Below, piece by piece: positions 61,521 to 64,000 of a stretch of 64,000 nucleotides of DNA; positions within the stretch are counted from its first letter, which is position 1; the number at the start of each line of letters is the position of its first letter. A program made the position numbers and the translations under genes. A model generated the notes under the pieces. The model was given only the letters and a program-made list of their open reading frames with translations. It made no database searches and had not been told where the DNA came from. Source of the DNA: Streptomyces sp. NBC_01353 (lineage in GTDB: Bacteria; Actinomycetota; Actinomycetes; Streptomycetales; Streptomycetaceae); NCBI RefSeq assembly GCF_036237275.1, contig NZ_CP108352.1:1488001-1552000 (forward strand), given 5' to 3'.

Positions 61521-62559
61521 AGTCGGCGTACGCGTCCCTGATCTGGTCGGTGGACAGGTCGAGGTGCTCGAGGATGGTGTAGCGGCCGGGACGGGTCTGT
61601 GGCGCGAAGGTGACGGCCTCGACGAACTCGTCGATGCTGAAGCCCATCTCGCCGGGCGTCACGGGCAGGCCGTGCCGGCGCAGCGTCTCGACCATGCCGA
61701 GCGAGCCGTCCGCGGCACCGCGCAGATGCATCGCGAAGGCCGCGCCCAGGCCGCACTGCTCGCCGTGGCTGGCCGCGCGCTGGGGGAAGAGCAGGTCGAA
61801 GGCGTGGCTGATCTCGTGGCAGGCGCCCGAGGAGGGGCGGGTGTCGCCGCTGATCGACATGGCGATGCCGGACATCACCAGGCCCTCGGAGAGCGTGACG
61901 AGGAAGTCGTCGTCGCCGACGCCGCCGGGGTGGCGGAGCACGGCCTCGCCGGCGCTGCGGGCCATGGCCGCGGCCAGGCCGTCGACCGGCTCACCCGTCT
62001 CGCGGTGCGAGAGCTCCCAGTCCGCGATGGCGGAGAGGTTGGAGATCGCGTCGCCGATGCCGGAGCGGACGAAGCGCACCGGGGCGTCCCGGATCACGTC
62101 GAGGTCGATGACCAGCGCGATCGGGGTCGGCACACCGTAGGAGCCGCGTCCGTTGTCGTTGTCCAGGGTGGAGACCGGCGAGCAGATGCCGTCGTGCGAC
62201 AGGTTCGTGGCGATGGCGACCAGCGGCAGGCCGACCCGGGCCGCCGCGTACTTGGTCACATCGATGATCTTGCCGCCGCCGAGGGCCACCACGGCGTCGT
62301 ACCGCTTGCCGCGCATGGCGTCGGCGAGCTTGACCGCCGCGTCGATCGTGCCGCCGGCGACCGGGTACCAGTCGGCGCCGGGCAGCTCGGGGGCGAACTG
62401 CTCACGCAGCTTCAGGCCCGAGCCACCGCTGATCGCCACGGCGATCCGACCGTTGCTGGAGATCCGCTGGTCCGCGAGGAGCGTGGAGAGGTCCTCCAGC
62501 GCTCCCCGGCGGATGTCGACGACGACCGGCGAGGGGATGAGCCGGGTCAGTACTGGCAC
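61498..62559 (-). CDS. Iron-containing alcohol dehydrogenase, sn-glycerol-1-phosphate dehydrogenase-like
   Basis: A 353-residue protein of the G1P-dehydrogenase/AraM branch. VALGGGKIIDVTKYAA is the NAD-binding motif; metal-ligand positions are in SGIGDAISNLSAIADWELS, SGACHEISHAFD and ASHGEQCGLGAAFAMHL. Such enzymes reduce dihydroxyacetone phosphate to sn-glycerol-1-phosphate. The start is a GTG at 62559, overlapping the nucleotidyltransferase gene by 13 nt. It probably provides the glycerol moiety for the CDP-alcohol step. Substrate is inferred. Confidence 0.87.
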   Translation of the reverse strand: MPVLTRLIPSPVVVDIRRGALEDLSTLLADQRISSNGRIAVAISGGSGLKLREQFAPELPGADWYPVAGGTIDAAVKLADAMRGKRYDAVVALGGGKIIDVTKYAAARVGLPLVAIATNLSHDGICSPVSTLDNDNGRGSYGVPTPIALVIDLDVIRDAPVRFVRSGIGDAISNLSAIADWELSHRETGEPVDGLAAAMARSAGEAVLRHPGGVGDDDFLVTLSEGLVMSGIAMSISGDTRPSSGACHEISHAFDLLFPQRAASHGEQCGLGAAFAMHLRGAADGSLGMVETLRRHGLPVTPGEMGFSIDEFVEAVTFAPQTRPGRYTILEHLDLSTDQIRDAYADYAKAIGS

Positions 62560-63284
62560 GCGATCTCACGGCCCTTCGCGAGGTCGTCGTGGTTGTCGAT
62601 CTCGACCCACTTGACGTCGCCGATGGGAGCCACGTCGATGGTGAAGCCGTCGTCGACGAGCTTCTGGTAGCCGTCCTCGTAGTAGAGGTCGGGGTCGCGC
62701 TCGAAGGTGGCCTTCAGGGCGTCGGCGAGCGCCTCGGCGGCCTCGGGCTCGATGAGGGTGACACCGATGTACTCGCCCGTGGCGGTGGCCGGGTCCATCA
62801 GCTTGGTGATCTTCTGGACGCCCTTGCCCTCGGCGGTGATGACCTTCATCTCCTCGTCGGCGAGGTTCTTCACCGTGTCGAGGGCGAGGATGATCTTCTG
62901 GCCGTCGCCGCGCGCGGCGAGCAGCGTCTTCTCGACGGAGACGGGGTGGACGGTGTCGCCGTTGGCGAGGATCACACCGCGCTTGAGGACGTCGCGGGCG
63001 CACCACAGGGAGTAGGCGTTGTTCCACTCCTCGGCCTTGTCGTTGTCGATCAGCGTGATCGAGACGCCGTACGTGGCCTCCAGGGCCGCCTTGCGCTCGT
63101 ACACGGCCTCCTTGCGGTAGCCGACGACGACGGCGACCTCGGTGAGGCCGACCTCCGCGAAGTTCTTCAGCGTCAGGTCGAGGACGGTGGTGTCACCGTC
63201 GACAGGCACGAGGGCCTTCGGAAGCGTGTCGGTGTAGGGGCGCAGACGCCTTCCGGCACCGGCTGCCAGTACGAGGCCAATCAT
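62547..63284 (-). CDS. Sugar-phosphate/alcohol-phosphate nucleotidyltransferase
   Basis: A 245-residue NTP_transferase with signature LVLAAGAGRRLRPYTDTLPKALVPVDG, the metal-binding LANGDTVHP and terminal WVEIDNHDDLAKG. It probably makes CDP- or another NDP-activated compound for the downstream transferase. The start ATG overlaps the upstream gene's stop. Confidence 0.9.
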   Translation of the reverse strand: MIGLVLAAGAGRRLRPYTDTLPKALVPVDGDTTVLDLTLKNFAEVGLTEVAVVVGYRKEAVYERKAALEATYGVSITLIDNDKAEEWNNAYSLWCARDVLKRGVILANGDTVHPVSVEKTLLAARGDGQKIILALDTVKNLADEEMKVITAEGKGVQKITKLMDPATATGEYIGVTLIEPEAAEALADALKATFERDPDLYYEDGYQKLVDDGFTIDVAPIGDVKWVEIDNHDDLAKGREIACQY

Positions 63285-64000
63285 GCTGTTTCTCCTTCGT
63301 CATGTACGGCAGGTGCTCCGGAGGACACCCAGAAGCGGATGGACTCCACGAGCACCACGAGCGCGACGGTGACCGCCAGGGCGGTGAGCGCCAGGGTGAA
63401 GTCGTTGCCACGGCTCGCCAGCAGGGCGGCGAGGACGGTCACCAGCAACGTGCGGCCCTCGTGACCGCCGATGGTGCGCACCAGCCACGTGGGCGGCGCG
63501 CCGGTGCCGCCGCGGATGCGGTACACCGTGTCGTAGTGATGGTAGGCGACGGCGGCCACCAGTCCGTAGGCCGCGGGCAAGGCCCCGTTCACTTCGGAGC
63601 GGGCCGCGAGGATCAGGATGGTGCCGTACTCGGCGGCCCGGAAGACGGGCGGCACGAGCCAGTCGAGGGCGCCCTTGAGGGGGTGCGCGACGGCGATGGC
63701 CGAACAGATGACATAGAACACGGCCGCGACGACCACCTGGGCGCTGCCGAAGTCGTAGGCGGTGGCCGCGGTCAGCAGGGCGACCGCGCCGACGGCGGCG
63801 ACCACGGGCGGGACCCAGGCGCCCTTGATGTTCGGGCGGCTCGCCGCCAGGAGCTGGGCGAGCGGACCGGAGTCCGCCAGGTCCGCGAGGGCCTGCGCGG
63901 CCCGGTCCGTCCGCTTCGCCCTGCGGGTCAGCGAGCGCAGCACCCGGCCGGCGGTGGTGTAGCAGGCGCCGAAGGCGCAGCCGATGATCAGGGCCCAGAA
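63281..64000 (-). CDS. DUF5941-like membrane protein, N-terminal part beyond window
   Basis: The frame is open to the window edge (FWALIIGCAFGACYTTAGR precedes the first internal start), so the N-terminus is missing. The visible 239 residues contain about five TM helices and the conserved segment WLVRTIGGHEGRTLLVTVLAALLA. Streptomyces proteins with this domain are larger and often carry an N-terminal nucleotidyltransferase region. It begins the exporter/glycerophosphate operon, with stop overlapping the next gene (ATGA). Specific function unknown. Confidence 0.72.
   Translation of the reverse strand, partial: FWALIIGCAFGACYTTAGRVLRSLTRRAKRTDRAAQALADLADSGPLAQLLAASRPNIKGAWVPPVVAAVGAVALLTAATAYDFGSAQVVVAAVFYVICSAIAVAHPLKGALDWLVPPVFRAAEYGTILILAARSEVNGALPAAYGLVAAVAYHHYDTVYRIRGGTGAPPTWLVRTIGGHEGRTLLVTVLAALLASRGNDFTLALTALAVTVALVVLVESIRFWVSSGAPAVHDEGETA

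Overview
The window is chromosomal DNA from a high-GC actinomycete, almost certainly Streptomyces. The evidence is strong G/C bias at third codon positions, purine-rich ribosome-binding sites, many GTG starts and ATGA/GTGA stop-start overlaps. Gene families typical of the genus are also present: two conservons, a CYP157-type P450, 2-methylisoborneol synthesis, a hopanoid operon and a LysM/M23 hydrolase behind a ydaO-type riboswitch. There is no CRISPR array, rRNA operon, intact transposon or intact integrase.

Layout. 0-3.3 kb: the 2-methylisoborneol operon (family 2B encapsulin/EshA shell, terpene cyclase, GPP methyltransferase, the last cut by the window edge). 3.5-7.2 kb: an amino acid permease coupled to a universal stress protein, a saccharopine dehydrogenase-like enzyme and a small unknown gene. 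7.38-13.48 kb: a segment bounded by an intact tRNA-Pro(GGG) and a decayed copy of that tRNA's 3' end plus terminator. It carries a DUF4246 gene, a large PP2C sensor phosphatase and wreckage of enolase-superfamily, ABC transporter and IS256-type transposase genes, which looks like an old tRNA-anchored island. 13.6-17.5 kb: split transketolase, a degenerate tandem repeat, a YjbR protein and an acyl-CoA dehydrogenase. 17.6-28.8 kb: two conservons (one ending in a GAF protein, the other the cvn9/rar type ending in an ExxR-less P450). Between them lie a convergent flavin monooxygenase and a tryptophan prenyltransferase of the dimethylallyl-indole-acetonitrile type.

29.4-35.8 kb: metallo-beta-lactamase-fold hydrolase, Glu/Leu-type dehydrogenase, TetR regulator, a Tat-exported NlpC-like/beta-propeller protein, and an Rv2629-like release-factor-fold protein. 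35.9-41.1 kb: the five-gene STM4015-4014-4013-4012-4011 cassette (leucine-rich protein, ATP-grasp-like protein, sulfatase-like hydrolase and two radical-SAM enzymes), translationally coupled and of unknown function. 41.1-45.3 kb: SGNH hydrolase, LysM/M23 hydrolase with riboswitch, tyrosine phosphatase, a small membrane protein and an XRE-cupin regulator with a duplicated operator.

45.3-57.1 kb: the hopanoid genes in the order hpnC-hpnD-hpnE-polyprenyl synthase-shc-hpnG-hpnH-dxs-hpnO on the minus strand, preceded by a 20-codon leader ORF. Two proteins in the cluster carry in-frame insertions: a REP-like element in HpnE and a repetitive linker in Dxs. 57.3-58.0 kb: a TetR regulator with nearby palindromes. 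58.1-64.0 kb: a tightly overlapped operon for a surface glycan or glycerophosphate polymer: DUF5941-like membrane protein, nucleotidyltransferase, glycerol-1-phosphate dehydrogenase-like enzyme, CDP-alcohol phosphotransferase, GT2 glycosyltransferase and a TagGH-type ABC exporter.

The less characterised systems most worth following up are the STM4011-4015 cassette, the encapsulin-compartmented odorant operon and the G1P/CDP-alcohol/ABC export operon.
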